Source of the DNA: Acidovorax defluvii
GTDB taxonomy: Bacteria; Pseudomonadota; Gammaproteobacteria; Burkholderiales; Burkholderiaceae_C
NCBI GenBank assembly: GCA_003268905.1
Contig: QLTU01000003.1
Location: 62,001-126,000 of the forward strand
Reading direction: 5' to 3'
Length of the DNA stretch: 64,000 nucleotides
Part shown: positions 1-8,905 of the stretch, one piece after another
Position numbering within the stretch: position 1 is the stretch's first letter
Layout of the letters: every line of letters starts with the position of its first letter
Translations under genes and position numbers: made by a program
The notes under the pieces: model-generated
Seen by the model: the letters and a program-made list of their open reading frames with translations, nothing else
Told to the model about the DNA's origin: nothing
The model's database searches: none

Positions 1-504
1 GTTCGCAAAGCGTTCAACATCAGTTCCAACGGTTTTCTGGAAGTGCAGTGGTACCTGTTCGCTGCATCGTTCCTGCTGGCTGCTGGCTACACGCTGCTGC
101 AGGGCGAGCACGTGAAAGTGGACGTGGTTTCCAGCCGCTTTTCCAAGCGCACCCAGATCTGGATCGACGTGTTTGGCTATATCGTCTTCCTCACGCCCAT
201 GTGCATGGCCGTGCTGTGGTACGGCATTCCCTTCTTCACCCGCGCTTTTGTGTCGGGCGAAATGTCCAGCAACGCTGGCGGCCTGATCCGCTGGCCCGTG
301 TATCTGATGATGCCTCTGGGCTTCAGCCTGCTGTGGCTGCAAGGCGTGTCTGAACTGATCAAGCGCCTGGCTTTCCTGAAAGGCTTGATCGAAGACCCCA
401 CTGCCAAGAAAGCAGAAAAGACGGCAGAAGAAGAACTGGCCGAATCCATCCGCAAGCTGGCCGAGGCAGCCAAGGGCAACGGCAGCAACAAGGCCAAAGC
501 CTAA
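1..504 (+). CDS. TRAP transporter small permease (DctQ family), 5' partial
   Basis: This is the small integral-membrane subunit of a TRAP uptake system, which pairs with the large permease and a periplasmic binding protein to import organic acids or related solutes. The reading frame is open from base 1 (VRKAFNISSNGFLEVQWYLF), so the gene begins outside the window; the GTG at 43 is an internal codon. Four hydrophobic segments are visible in what remains, and the QWYLFAASFLL stretch is typical of DctQ proteins. The C-terminus is a charged Lys/Glu-rich tail. The large permease gene starts 18 bp downstream, so the two are surely one operon. The ligand cannot be read from this subunit. Confidence 0.9.
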   Translation, partial: VRKAFNISSNGFLEVQWYLFAASFLLAAGYTLLQGEHVKVDVVSSRFSKRTQIWIDVFGYIVFLTPMCMAVLWYGIPFFTRAFVSGEMSSNAGGLIRWPVYLMMPLGFSLLWLQGVSELIKRLAFLKGLIEDPTAKKAEKTAEEELAESIRKLAEAAKGNGSNKAKA

Positions 505-522
505 GAGCGGGAGACACACACC

Positions 523-2289
523 ATGGAATTTATTGCCCATAACCTCGCCCCCATCATGTTTGCGGGGCTCATCTGCTTCTTGCTGGTCGGCTTTCCGGTC
601 GCCTTCAGTTTGGGAGCTTGCGGCCTGTTCTTCGCCTTCATCGGCATTGAGCTGAACGTACTGCCTGAGGCACTGCTGCAGGCCTTGCCGCTGCGTATCT
701 ACGGCATCATGCAGAACGACACGCTGCTGGCCATTCCGTTCTTCACGCTCATGGGATTGATTCTTGAGCGAAGCGGCATGGCCGAAGACTTGCTGGACAC
801 CATTGGTCAGCTCTTCGGCCCCATCCGTGGCGGCCTGGCTCTGGCCGTAATTTTTGTGGGCGCCCTGCTCGCCGCAACCACCGGCGTGGTGGCGGCCTCG
901 GTGATTTCGATGGGCCTGATCTCGCTGCCCATCATGCTGCGATATGGCTATGACCGGCGGCTCGCTGCCGGTGTGATTGCCGCCTCTGGCACTCTGGCAC
1001 AGATCATTCCCCCATCGCTCGTACTCATCATCATTGCCGACCAGCTGGGTCGCAGCGTGGGTGACATGTACAAGGGCGCCTTCCTGCCTGGTCTGATGCT
1101 CACCGGTTTCTATGCCTCGTACGTCATCTTGCTGGCGGTCATCAAACCCCAGTGGGTGCCTGCACTGCCCCCCGAGGCACGCACGCTGCGTGAAGACAAC
1201 GGCAAGAGCGGTGTGCCATCGCTGCTGGTTTTGACTGCCATCTGCACGGCAGCCTCCATCTATGTCGCCAAGAACATGCCGGCACTGCACACATGGTGGT
1301 CTGGCGAAGCGGTGGACAAGGTCGCCCTGGACGAAACCATCGTGGTGTCCATGTGCTTTGGTGTGGCACTGGCTTTCGTTGCCGCCAGCTTCAACAAGAT
1401 CACTCGCCTGGGTCTGCTGTCGCGTGCGGCTGAACGAGTGACGTTCGTGCTGATTCCCCCCCTGCTGCTGATCTTCCTGGTGCTGGGCACGATCTTCCTG
1501 GGCGTGGCAACACCTACCGAAGGCGGTGCGATGGGCGCGCTGGGTGCCATCATCATGGCTGTCATTCGCGGTCGTCTGTCGATGAGCCTGTTGAAGCAAG
1601 CCCTCAACACCACCACCAAACTGTCGTGCTTCGTGGTGTTCATTCTGGTGGGCGCCACCATCTTCGGCCTGACCTTCCAGGGCGTGGATGGCCCGCTGTG
1701 GGTGGAACATCTGCTGTCGGGCCTGCCAGGCGGCCAGCTGGGCTTCCTGATCGTCGTGAACATCATGGTGTTCTTCCTGGCGTTCTTCCTGGACTTCTTT
1801 GAACTCTCGTTCATCGTGGTGCCTCTGCTCGCCCCCGTGGCCGACAAACTGGGCATTGACCTGATCTGGTTCGGTGTGCTGCTGGCCATCAACATGCAGA
1901 CATCGTTCATGCACCCTCCCTTCGGCTTCGCGCTGTTCTATCTGCGCAGCGTGGCTCCAGCCAAGGAATACATGGACAAGGTCACCAAGAAGATGATTGC
2001 GCCCGTGACTACGACCCAGATTTACTGGGGCGCCATTCCTTTCCTGTGCATCCAGATCCTGATGGTGGTACTGGTGATTACCTTCCCTGGCATTGTTTCG
2101 AGTGGGCTGGACAAGGCCGAGGTGTATGACCTGGACAAGGTTCGCCTCGAAATGGAAGCCAACGTGCCAGCACCCATGGAGCAGGTGGACCCCACGGCTG
2201 GCATGCCCGGATCAGAGGCACCAGCTGAGGATGATCCTCTGAAGGCCATGCAGGAATCTCTGTCGCAGGACGCTGAGAAGAAGAACTGA
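523..2289 (+). CDS. TRAP transporter large permease (DctM family, mannitol/chloroaromatic type)
   Basis: The large TRAP permease forms the sodium-driven transport channel. The protein has 588 residues, well above the roughly 430 of ordinary DctM. It has about a dozen hydrophobic segments, a soluble insertion around residues 215-265 and an acidic Pro/Gln-rich C-terminal tail. This longer form is typical of the COG4664 branch often labelled mannitol/chloroaromatic; that label is a family name and not proof of substrate. The start follows AGCGGGAG closely and lies 18 bp after the small permease. Two candidate binding-protein genes face it from the other strand, beyond two terminators. Confidence 0.9.
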   Translation: MEFIAHNLAPIMFAGLICFLLVGFPVAFSLGACGLFFAFIGIELNVLPEALLQALPLRIYGIMQNDTLLAIPFFTLMGLILERSGMAEDLLDTIGQLFGPIRGGLALAVIFVGALLAATTGVVAASVISMGLISLPIMLRYGYDRRLAAGVIAASGTLAQIIPPSLVLIIIADQLGRSVGDMYKGAFLPGLMLTGFYASYVILLAVIKPQWVPALPPEARTLREDNGKSGVPSLLVLTAICTAASIYVAKNMPALHTWWSGEAVDKVALDETIVVSMCFGVALAFVAASFNKITRLGLLSRAAERVTFVLIPPLLLIFLVLGTIFLGVATPTEGGAMGALGAIIMAVIRGRLSMSLLKQALNTTTKLSCFVVFILVGATIFGLTFQGVDGPLWVEHLLSGLPGGQLGFLIVVNIMVFFLAFFLDFFELSFIVVPLLAPVADKLGIDLIWFGVLLAINMQTSFMHPPFGFALFYLRSVAPAKEYMDKVTKKMIAPVTTTQIYWGAIPFLCIQILMVVLVITFPGIVSSGLDKAEVYDLDKVRLEMEANVPAPMEQVDPTAGMPGSEAPAEDDPLKAMQESLSQDAEKKN

Positions 2290-2339
2290 TGACCATGGCA
2301 AGGCCTGCAAGGGTCTTGCCATCATGCTCACCTTACAAA

Positions 2340-2369
2340 CCCGCCAGTGGCAGCACTGGCGGGTTTTCT
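2340..2369 (+). terminator. Rho-independent terminator after dctM
   Basis: Arms CCCGCCAGTG and CACTGGCGGG form a perfect 10-bp stem with a 4-base loop, followed by a T-rich run. It lies 50 bp after the dctM stop and ends the dctQM transcript. Between here and 2728 I see no supported gene or signal. Confidence 0.85.
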
Positions 2370-2728
2370 TTTGGGGGGTGCGAGCTACATCAGTTCACAT
2401 CGTCGATACGACCCCAGCGACTACCCATATCGCCAGCGCACATCCACCGCCATTCATGGTTACGGAGCAAACGCGGCAGCACTGGCATATGAATGGAGCG
2501 CGACCACCAAGGCCGAGACATCACTGCAAGAGGCACGGGACGCCTGGCAGCGCCTGTGTCTGGGATACGCACCCCTGAATGCCTTCCCTGGCCCACTCTA
2601 GGACGGCATACGCAGAGGGTTATGTTGAGGGGCTATACAACCTCGCCGGCCACTCAAGGATCAGGACGTTTCGCACCTCTCTCTTCATCGAGGTCGCAGG
2701 CCCCTCTACAGCACGCACCCACAAAAAA

Positions 2729-2762
2729 ACCCCGCCAAAGCCCAAAGCTTTGGCGGGGTTTT
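2729..2762. terminator. Bidirectional terminator between dctM and the dctP gene
   Basis: Arms AACCCCGCCAAAG and CTTTGGCGGGGTT form a 13-bp stem with an A-run on the left and T's on the right, so it can work on both strands. It sits 37 bp beyond the stop of the minus-strand binding-protein gene and is most likely its terminator. Confidence 0.85.
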
Positions 2763-2798
2763 GCATGCCCGGAGTGGCGCTAGGCCACCCGTTTGCAA

Positions 2799-3878
2799 TC
2801 AGAGCTTTTGCGACGACATGAAGCTGTCGAAACGCGACTCTGCAAAGCGGAACCAGAGGATCTGATCGCGCTGGAAATTGCGGTAGTCAGCGTAAATCTT
2901 CTTCCAGTCTGGGTTGCTCTTGTCGAGGTCGGCATACAGACCCATGGTGGCTTTGAACGAAGCGTCCAGCACCGTTTGCGGGAAGGGCACGACCTTGGTC
3001 TTGGCGGCCACCAGTTGCTTGAGGGCGCCGGGGTTGCGAGAGTCGTAGCGGGCCTGTGTGGTGACGTGGGCTTCGTGCGCAGCAGCACGCACAATTGCAC
3101 GGTTCTCGGCAGACAGGCTTTCCAGAGCCTTCTGATTCACGTAGAACTCCAGATTCAGGCTACCCTCCCACCAGCCTGGGTAGTAGTAGAACGGAGCCAC
3201 CTTGTTGAAGCCCAGCTTCAGATCGTCGTATGGACCGATCCACTCTGCGGCGTCGATGGTGCCTTTTTCCAGGCCTTGGTAGATTTCGCCGCCAGGAATG
3301 TTCTGTGGCACGCCACCCATGCGCTCGATCACCTTGCCAGCAAAGCCACCCACGCGGAACTTCAGGCCCTTGATGTCTTCAGGCGACTTCACTTCCTTGC
3401 GGAACCAGCCGCCCATCTGTGCGCCCGTGTTGCCGCCCAGGAAATTGACGATGTTGTATTTGGCATAAAACTCGCGCATCAGCTTGGTGCCGTTGCCGTC
3501 CACCATCCACGCCGTGAGCTGGCGGGAGTTCATACCGAATGGAATGGCGCCACCAATGGCGAAGGCTTCATTCTTGCCAAAGAAATAGTAAGGAGCGGTG
3601 TGGGCAATTTCAACCGTGCCGTTTTGCACGCCGTCCACCACGCCAAACGCGGGCATCAGCTCGCCAGCAGCATGGACCGAAACTTCAAATTTGCCGCCCG
3701 ACATTTCCTTGACGGCCTTGGAGAACACTTCGGCAGAGCCGAAGATGGTGTCCAGGGATTTGGGGAAACTTGACGCCAGACGCCAGCGCACAGCAGCCTG
3801 GGCGTGAACAGCCGGGGCAATACCCGCTGCGAGCACGCCGGCAATACCGGTCTTCTTGATCAGGGAACGACGATCCAT
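2799..3878 (-). CDS. TRAP transporter substrate-binding protein, DctP family (paralog 2)
   Basis: This is a periplasmic solute-binding protein of the COG4663 type (359 residues). The N-terminus MDRRSLIKKTG followed by a hydrophobic stretch and AVHAQA is a twin-arginine signal peptide, so the protein is probably exported folded. I chose the ATG at 3878 because it gives a complete Tat signal and has AAGGA upstream; the frame is open further upstream but that part looks non-coding. The protein is closely similar over its whole length to the gene just upstream (4030-5112), including the VRWRLASSFPKSLDTIFGSA block, so the two are tandem duplicates. It probably serves the dctQM permease converging on it. 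Confidence 0.92.
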   Translation of the reverse strand: MDRRSLIKKTGIAGVLAAGIAPAVHAQAAVRWRLASSFPKSLDTIFGSAEVFSKAVKEMSGGKFEVSVHAAGELMPAFGVVDGVQNGTVEIAHTAPYYFFGKNEAFAIGGAIPFGMNSRQLTAWMVDGNGTKLMREFYAKYNIVNFLGGNTGAQMGGWFRKEVKSPEDIKGLKFRVGGFAGKVIERMGGVPQNIPGGEIYQGLEKGTIDAAEWIGPYDDLKLGFNKVAPFYYYPGWWEGSLNLEFYVNQKALESLSAENRAIVRAAAHEAHVTTQARYDSRNPGALKQLVAAKTKVVPFPQTVLDASFKATMGLYADLDKSNPDWKKIYADYRNFQRDQILWFRFAESRFDSFMSSQKL

Positions 3879-4029
3879 GGTGATTTCCTTCAATACACAT
3901 GCGCTTTTGGCACACGATGGGCCCAAAAAAACCGGCGTCAGCGCTGCCAAGGGTGTGCAGCACCGGAACCGGATCGAGAAAGAATGGGGCGGGGGCCCAC
4001 CAGAGGCCTGCCGCCCAAGCGTGGGCTGA

Positions 4030-5112
4030 TTACAGCTTCACGCCCGTCATGTAGTTGTCAAAGCGCAATTCGGAATAACGCGCCCACAGCAACTGGTCGC
4101 GCTGGAATGCACGCATGTCCTGGTGAATGGTCTTGAACTCAGCCGACTTGGCTTCGTGCTCGGCAAAGACCTCCATGGAAGCCTTGTAGCCAGCGTCCAT
4201 GATTTCCTTGGGGAAAGCCTTGAGCTGCGTCTTGGCTGCCACCAGGCGCTTGAGCGCGATGGGGTTGAAGGCGTCGTACTTGGCGGTCATGTCGCGTGCA
4301 GCCACGGTGGTGGCGGCATCCACAATGGCCTGGAATTCCGGGGTCAACGCCGCATAGGCCTTGGTGTTGATGAAGAACTCCAGCTCGGCACCACCCTCCC
4401 ACCAGCCGGGGTAGTAGTAGAACGGCGCAACCTTGTTGAAACCCAGCTTTTCATCGTCGTAAGGACCGACGAACTCTGTAGCATCGAGCGTGCCTTTTTC
4501 CAGCGCCTGGTACACATCACCCCCGGGCATGTTCTGCGGGACCACGCCCAGCTTCTGCATGGCTTCGCCGAACAGGCCGCCACCCATGCGCATCTTCAGA
4601 CCCTTCAGGTCGGCAACCGTCTTGATTTCCTTGCGATACCAGCCGCCCATCTGCGTGCCGGTGTTGCCTGCGCTGCGGCTCTTGATGTTGTAGTTGGCGT
4701 AGAACGCATCCATCAGCTTGCGGCCGTTGCCGTGCTCCATCCAGGCGTCCATCTGACGCGCCGTGAGGCCGAAAGGCACCGCGCAACCGAACGCGAAGAT
4801 GGAGCTTTTGCCCGTGAAATAGTAGGGCGCCGTCTGGGCCATTTCGATCGTGCCGTTTTGCAGGGCATCCACCACACCGAAGGCGGGCATCAGTTCACCG
4901 GCAGCATGCACGGACACCTCGAATTTGCCGCCCGAAAGCGCACGCACCGTCTTGGCGAACATTTCGGCGCTGCCGAAAATGGTGTCCAGCGATTTAGGGA
5001 AGCTGGAAGCAAGACGCCAGCGCACGGCGGCCTGGGCGTGGACTGCGGGGGCGATGCCTGCGGCGAGAACACCTGCAATGCCAGCGTGCTTGATGACGGA
5101 ACGACGATCCAT
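4030..5112 (-). CDS. TRAP transporter substrate-binding protein, DctP family (paralog 1)
   Basis: This is a 360-residue periplasmic binding protein with a Tat-type leader (MDRRSVIKHAG, then a hydrophobic core and AVHAQA). It shares its N-terminal 45 residues almost exactly with paralog 2 and stays clearly homologous to the end, where the shared FQRDQ(I/L)LW motif lies. The 151 bp between the two genes hold no obvious terminator, so co-transcription is possible. The amino-acid differences are spread along the protein. That suggests an old duplication with possible divergence in ligand; the ligand itself is not visible. Confidence 0.92.
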   Translation of the reverse strand: MDRRSVIKHAGIAGVLAAGIAPAVHAQAAVRWRLASSFPKSLDTIFGSAEMFAKTVRALSGGKFEVSVHAAGELMPAFGVVDALQNGTIEMAQTAPYYFTGKSSIFAFGCAVPFGLTARQMDAWMEHGNGRKLMDAFYANYNIKSRSAGNTGTQMGGWYRKEIKTVADLKGLKMRMGGGLFGEAMQKLGVVPQNMPGGDVYQALEKGTLDATEFVGPYDDEKLGFNKVAPFYYYPGWWEGGAELEFFINTKAYAALTPEFQAIVDAATTVAARDMTAKYDAFNPIALKRLVAAKTQLKAFPKEIMDAGYKASMEVFAEHEAKSAEFKTIHQDMRAFQRDQLLWARYSELRFDNYMTGVKL

Positions 5113-5346
5113 GAGGTTCTTTCCAGAATGATGATCACACTGCGCGTTCCAGCCGCCCCAGAGGCCGGGCCCGAACTGCGCGTTTCGAGGGGTGATTGTA
5201 GGAAGTTGAAACGGGCATCTCTTGCGGGTTATCCCGCGGAAATACCCCCCTTGTTACCCTGCCTTCAGGGTTTTGCAAGCTTGGGCACATCCCCGCCGTC
5301 CCCGCGGACTTGACACAGAGCGCGCCCCGGCCTGCCACGCGCCCGG

Positions 5347-7227
5347 CTATGAGCCGAATCGCGCGCTGATGGCGAGACGGATGCCATCGGCATCCAGCCC
5401 TTGCAACGCCAGGAGTCGGGCAGGGTCGCCATGTTCGATGAACACGTCGGGCAAGCCCAGCTGAAGTACCGGCATGGTCACCTGTGCGGCGGCCAGTGCC
5501 TCCATCACGGCGCTGCCCGCTCCTCCCATGGTGGCGCCCTCTTCCAGCGTCACGAGTGCGTGGTGGCGCACTGCCACTTCAAGCAGCAGCTCCACATCGA
5601 GCGGTTTGGCCCAGCGCATGTTGACCACCGTGGCATCGAGTGCTTCGGCTGCCTCCAGTGCGGGGTACAGCAAGGTGCCAAAGGCAAGAATGGCAATGTG
5701 CGGCCCCTCTTTGCCCTCACCCTTGCGCTCCCGTCGAATTTCGCCCTTGCCGAACGGCAGACCCTCCAGCCCGCGCAGGGGCGCCACGCCCGCGCCACTG
5801 CCGCGCGGGTAGCGTACGGCAACGGGATGGTCTTGCGCGAACGCGGTGCTCAGCAGCTGGCGGCATTCGCGCTCATCGGCCGGGCAGGCCATGCTCATGT
5901 TGGGAATGCAGCGCACAAAAGGGATGTCGTAGGCACCCGCATGGGTGGCGCCGTCGGCCCCCACCAGGCCGGCCCGGTCCAGGGCAAACACCACGGGAAG
6001 GTTCTGCAGGGCCACGTCGTGGATCATCTGGTCGTAGCCGCGCTGCAAAAAGGTGGAATAGATCGCCACCACGGGCTTCACGCCCTCGCAGGCCATGCCA
6101 GCGGCAAAGGTGACGGCATGCTGCTCGGCGATGCCCACGTCGTAATAACGGTCGGGGAAACGCTTGTGGAACTCGACCATGCCTGAACCCTCGCGCATGG
6201 CCGGGGTGATGCCCACCAGCCGGTCATCCTGCGCCGCCATGTCGCACAGCCATTCGCCAAACACCTGCGTGAAGGTCTGTTTGGGCGCGGCCGTGCTTTT
6301 GACCAGCCCCACGGCCGGGTCGAACTTGCCCGGACCGTGGTAGGCCACGGGATCGGCCTCGGCCAGCTTGTAGCCCTGGCCTTTTTTGGTGACCACATGC
6401 AGGAACTGCGGGCCTTTGAGCCCCTTGATGTTTTCCAGCGTGGGGATCAGGGAATCGAGGTCATGCCCGTCGATGGGCCCGATGTAGTTGAAGCCGAATT
6501 TCTCGAACAGCGTGGCCGGAACCACCATGCCCTTGGCCTGCTGCTCCAGCCGCTTGGCCAGCTCCAGCAGCGGGGGTACGGGGCGCAGCACGGTCTTGCC
6601 TACATTCTTGGCGGCAGCATAAAACTGCCCGCTCATGAGCTGGGCCAGATAACGATTGAGCGCGCCCACGGGCGGGCTGATGCTCATGTCGTTATCGTTC
6701 AGGATGACGAGCAGGTTGGCGTCGGCCACACCGGCGTTGTTCAGGGCCTCGAAGGCCATGCCGGCCGTCATGGCACCGTCGCCGATGATGGCCACGGCAT
6801 GCCGGTTTTCGCCCTTGCGCTGCGCGGCGAGCGCCATGCCCAGGGCTGCCGAGATGCTGGTGCTCGAATGCGCCGTGCCAAAGGTGTCATACACGCTTTC
6901 CGCACGCTGCGGAAAGCCCGAGATGCCGCCCAGCTGGCGCAGCGTGTGCATGCGGTCGCGCCGGCCAGTCAGGATCTTGTGCGGGTAGGTCTGGTGGCCC
7001 ACATCCCACACCAGCCGATCCTCGGGCGTGTTGAACACATGGTGCAGCGCCACGGTGAGTTCGACCGTGCCCAGATTGGAGCTGAGGTGCCCGCCCGTCT
7101 GGGACACGCTTTCGATCACGAACGCACGCAGCTCGGTGGCCAGTTGCTTGAGATCGGCGCGCGCCAGGCGGCGCAGGTCAGCCGGGTCATTGATGGTCTG
7201 CAGCAGGGGGAAGGATGTCGTGGACAT
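5347..7227 (-). CDS. dxs: 1-deoxy-D-xylulose-5-phosphate synthase
   Basis: Dxs condenses pyruvate and glyceraldehyde-3-phosphate with thiamine diphosphate, the first step of the MEP pathway to isopentenyl diphosphate. The protein has 626 residues, the normal length. Visible landmarks are [15 protein letters not shown] near residue 80, the ThDP-binding [18 protein letters not shown] block near 150, and the pyrimidine-domain segment [14 protein letters not shown]. It lies downstream of xseB and ispA on the same strand, the usual order in betaproteobacteria. There is no Shine-Dalgarno before the ATG. Instead a copy of a dispersed repeat (7229-7290) ends two bases in front of it. Confidence 0.97.
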   Translation of the reverse strand: MSTTSFPLLQTINDPADLRRLARADLKQLATELRAFVIESVSQTGGHLSSNLGTVELTVALHHVFNTPEDRLVWDVGHQTYPHKILTGRRDRMHTLRQLGGISGFPQRAESVYDTFGTAHSSTSISAALGMALAAQRKGENRHAVAIIGDGAMTAGMAFEALNNAGVADANLLVILNDNDMSISPPVGALNRYLAQLMSGQFYAAAKNVGKTVLRPVPPLLELAKRLEQQAKGMVVPATLFEKFGFNYIGPIDGHDLDSLIPTLENIKGLKGPQFLHVVTKKGQGYKLAEADPVAYHGPGKFDPAVGLVKSTAAPKQTFTQVFGEWLCDMAAQDDRLVGITPAMREGSGMVEFHKRFPDRYYDVGIAEQHAVTFAAGMACEGVKPVVAIYSTFLQRGYDQMIHDVALQNLPVVFALDRAGLVGADGATHAGAYDIPFVRCIPNMSMACPADERECRQLLSTAFAQDHPVAVRYPRGSGAGVAPLRGLEGLPFGKGEIRRERKGEGKEGPHIAILAFGTLLYPALEAAEALDATVVNMRWAKPLDVELLLEVAVRHHALVTLEEGATMGGAGSAVMEALAAAQVTMPVLQLGLPDVFIEHGDPARLLALQGLDADGIRLAISARFGS

Positions 7228-7228
7228 T

Positions 7229-7290
7229 TACTATTATTTTGATAGCTTATAGCGCTTGATACACAAGGGCTAGAGGCCAATTTGACATAA
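7229..7290 (-). repeat. Dispersed palindromic repeat, copy A (leader of dxs)
   Basis: Read on the minus strand, this contains the family landmarks AATTGGCCTCTAG, then CCCTT, AAGCGCTATAAGCTATCAAAA and an AT-rich tail ending just before the dxs ATG. The left half of the palindrome has CCCTT instead of CGCTT, so the stem is weakened. The copy before the NUDIX gene has the same layout. Confidence 0.8.
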
Positions 7291-7319
7291 AATTCAACGG
7301 CATCAAACCCCACCCGGGC

Positions 7320-8351
7320 TCAATACGATCGGTTCACCACCATGTCGGCCAGCGCCGCCAGTGCGCGCGTGTCCGCCAGGCCCGAGGCCGCCAGCGCGTC
7401 ATGCGCCTGCGCCAGCAACTCCTGCGCATGGGCCTGCGCGGGGGCCAGCCCGAGCAACGAGACATAGGTGGGCTTGTCGCTGGCAGCATCCTTGCCGGCG
7501 GTCTTTCCCAGCGTAGCCGAGTCGGCGACCACATCCAGGATATCGTCCACCACCTGAAACGCCAGCCCCAGCGCCGCGCCGTAGTCGGCCAGCGCCTTTT
7601 GCGCCGCGGCGCTGGACGCCCCGCAGGCCACGCCCATCATCACGCTGGCTTGCAGCAATGCACCGGTTTTAAGGCGGTGCATGTTGCGCAACTGGTCCTG
7701 CGTCAGCGCCAGCCCCACGCTGGCCAGGTCAATCGCCTGCCCGCCCGCCATGCCTGCAGATCCGGCGGCGCGCGCCAGCTGGCGGCACAGCGCAGCCTGC
7801 ACGGTCGCAGGAATGTGTTCATCCTCCGGTGTGAGCAGCTCGAAGGCAAATGCCTGGAGTGCATCGCCCGCCAGCAAGGCCTGCGCCTCGCCAAACTGCA
7901 CATGCACGGTGGGCTTGCCCCGGCGCAATACATCGTTGTCCATGCACGGCATGTCGTCGTGCACCAGCGAATAGGCATGGATCAGCTCGACGGCGCACGC
8001 GGCGCGCAGGGCCGCCTCGTCCATCCCGGCGCGCAGGGCCGCCTCGTCCATCCCGGCGCGCAGGGCCGCCTCGTCCATCCCGGCGCGCAGGGCCGCCTCG
8101 CCCAGCCCCGCGCGCGACGCCACCTCGCGGTCCATATCGCCCGCCCCGTTCTGCACCGCCTCATAGGCCGCCAGCACCAGCAACGGTCGCAGGCGCTTGC
8201 CGCCATCGAGCACCGCGTAACGCATGGCCTCGCCCAGGCGGGCGGGTGCATCCTTGCCAACCCAATGGCCCAGGGCCTGCTCGACCCGATCAAGGTGGTG
8301 TTGGCTCCAGCCTGCCAGGTCGAAGGCCGGTTGGGCGGTCTTGGCGGACAT
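7320..8351 (-). CDS. ispA: Farnesyl/geranyl diphosphate synthase (IspA family)
   Basis: IspA joins isopentenyl units to dimethylallyl and geranyl diphosphate for ubiquinone, heme O and undecaprenyl precursors. From the ATG at 8351 the protein has 343 residues. It has GGKRLRP near 51, the first Asp-rich motif DDMPCMD at 132-138 and the second DDILD. An ATG one codon earlier at 8354 overlaps the xseB stop; the AGGA spacing favours 8351. Family members are nearer 300 residues. The extra length is a run of near-identical 9-residue units (x-E-A-A-L-R-A-G-M) at about 82-117, just before the first Asp-rich motif. The frame stays open, so function may be kept. Confidence 0.95.
   Translation of the reverse strand: MSAKTAQPAFDLAGWSQHHLDRVEQALGHWVGKDAPARLGEAMRYAVLDGGKRLRPLLVLAAYEAVQNGAGDMDREVASRAGLGEAALRAGMDEAALRAGMDEAALRAGMDEAALRAACAVELIHAYSLVHDDMPCMDNDVLRRGKPTVHVQFGEAQALLAGDALQAFAFELLTPEDEHIPATVQAALCRQLARAAGSAGMAGGQAIDLASVGLALTQDQLRNMHRLKTGALLQASVMMGVACGASSAAAQKALADYGAALGLAFQVVDDILDVVADSATLGKTAGKDAASDKPTYVSLLGLAPAQAHAQELLAQAHDALAASGLADTRALAALADMVVNRSY
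8001..8108. repeat. 27-bp tandem repeat inside ispA, four units
   Basis: Four consecutive 27-bp units begin GGCGCGCAGGGCCGCCTCG. The first three are identical and the fourth has diverged at its end (8082-8108). Each unit encodes nine residues, so copy-number changes stay in frame. Only one AALRA segment is expected at this position in the family. Confidence 0.95.
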
Positions 8352-8593
8352 CATTCCTGCGTCCATGGCTGCAACGCGCCTTCGTCCAGCACCTTGATCT
8401 GGTCCTGGACCGCATCCAGCCGGTGCCGACAAAAAGCCAGCAGGGTGGCCCCGCGCTGATAGCCGGCAAGCATCTCCTCCAGCGGCAACTGACCTGCCTC
8501 GATGCGGCCCACGAGCTGCTCCAGCTCTTCCAGCGCCGCTTCGTAGCTGGCAGGTTCGGCGGGCGGGGCTTTGGAGGCAGGGGCCTTGGGCAT
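8351..8593 (-). CDS. xseB: Exodeoxyribonuclease VII small subunit
   Basis: XseB is the small helical subunit of exonuclease VII, which degrades single-stranded DNA with XseA. The protein has 80 residues. After a Pro/Ala-rich N-terminus it shows the family signature [19 protein letters not shown], followed by a second helix with [16 protein letters not shown]. Its TGA stop overlaps the ispA start region, so translation of the two is probably coupled. xseB-ispA-dxs is a common arrangement. The xseA gene is not in the window. Confidence 0.93.
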   Translation of the reverse strand: MPKAPASKAPPAEPASYEAALEELEQLVGRIEAGQLPLEEMLAGYQRGATLLAFCRHRLDAVQDQIKVLDEGALQPWTQE

Positions 8594-8819
8594 GGGCAGG
8601 ACGGCAGAAATTGCGCAGGTTAAACGCGTGATTTTAGGCGCAGCGACTGGAACGCCGCCGCCGCCCGCCCGCAGGAGTCCCTTGCCCTCACATGGAGGGG
8701 GGCATCAGTGCTCCCCGAACCGCCCGGAGGGATACAGAACCAGTCGCTTTAGCTGGTTTGGCAATACACGTAAGAGGGGTGCGGGAATAACCCCACCGCC
8801 TATAATCCCATTCCCGTCG

Positions 8820-8853
8820 AGCCGGCTAGTCACCTAGCCGGTTTCTTTTTTTC
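8820..8853 (+). terminator. Strong hairpin with T-run upstream of the Rieske gene
   Basis: AGCCGGCTAG and CTAGCCGGTT form a tight stem with a 4-base loop and are followed by TTTCTTTTTTT. A TATAAT lies 14 bases upstream (8801-8806). The hairpin therefore could end a very short transcript or act as an attenuator for the Rieske gene at 8906. The rest of 8594-8905 shows no gene; it includes a weaker hairpin (AACCAG/CTGGTT near 8740). Confidence 0.6.
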
Positions 8854-8905
8854 CAGATGCGCACAGGCGCACCTCCCTGTGGGGAGTCTTTAGGTCAGGT
8901 CACCC

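Noticed and set aside
2289-2798. Short frames between dctM and the binding-protein gene
   Set aside because: They cross two strong terminators and lack start signals. No protein family is recognisable.
8594-8853. Possible riboswitch or small RNA before the Rieske gene
   Set aside because: A hairpin, a TATAAT and a terminator are present, but no known riboswitch or RNA family could be recognised by eye. Only the terminator is reported.
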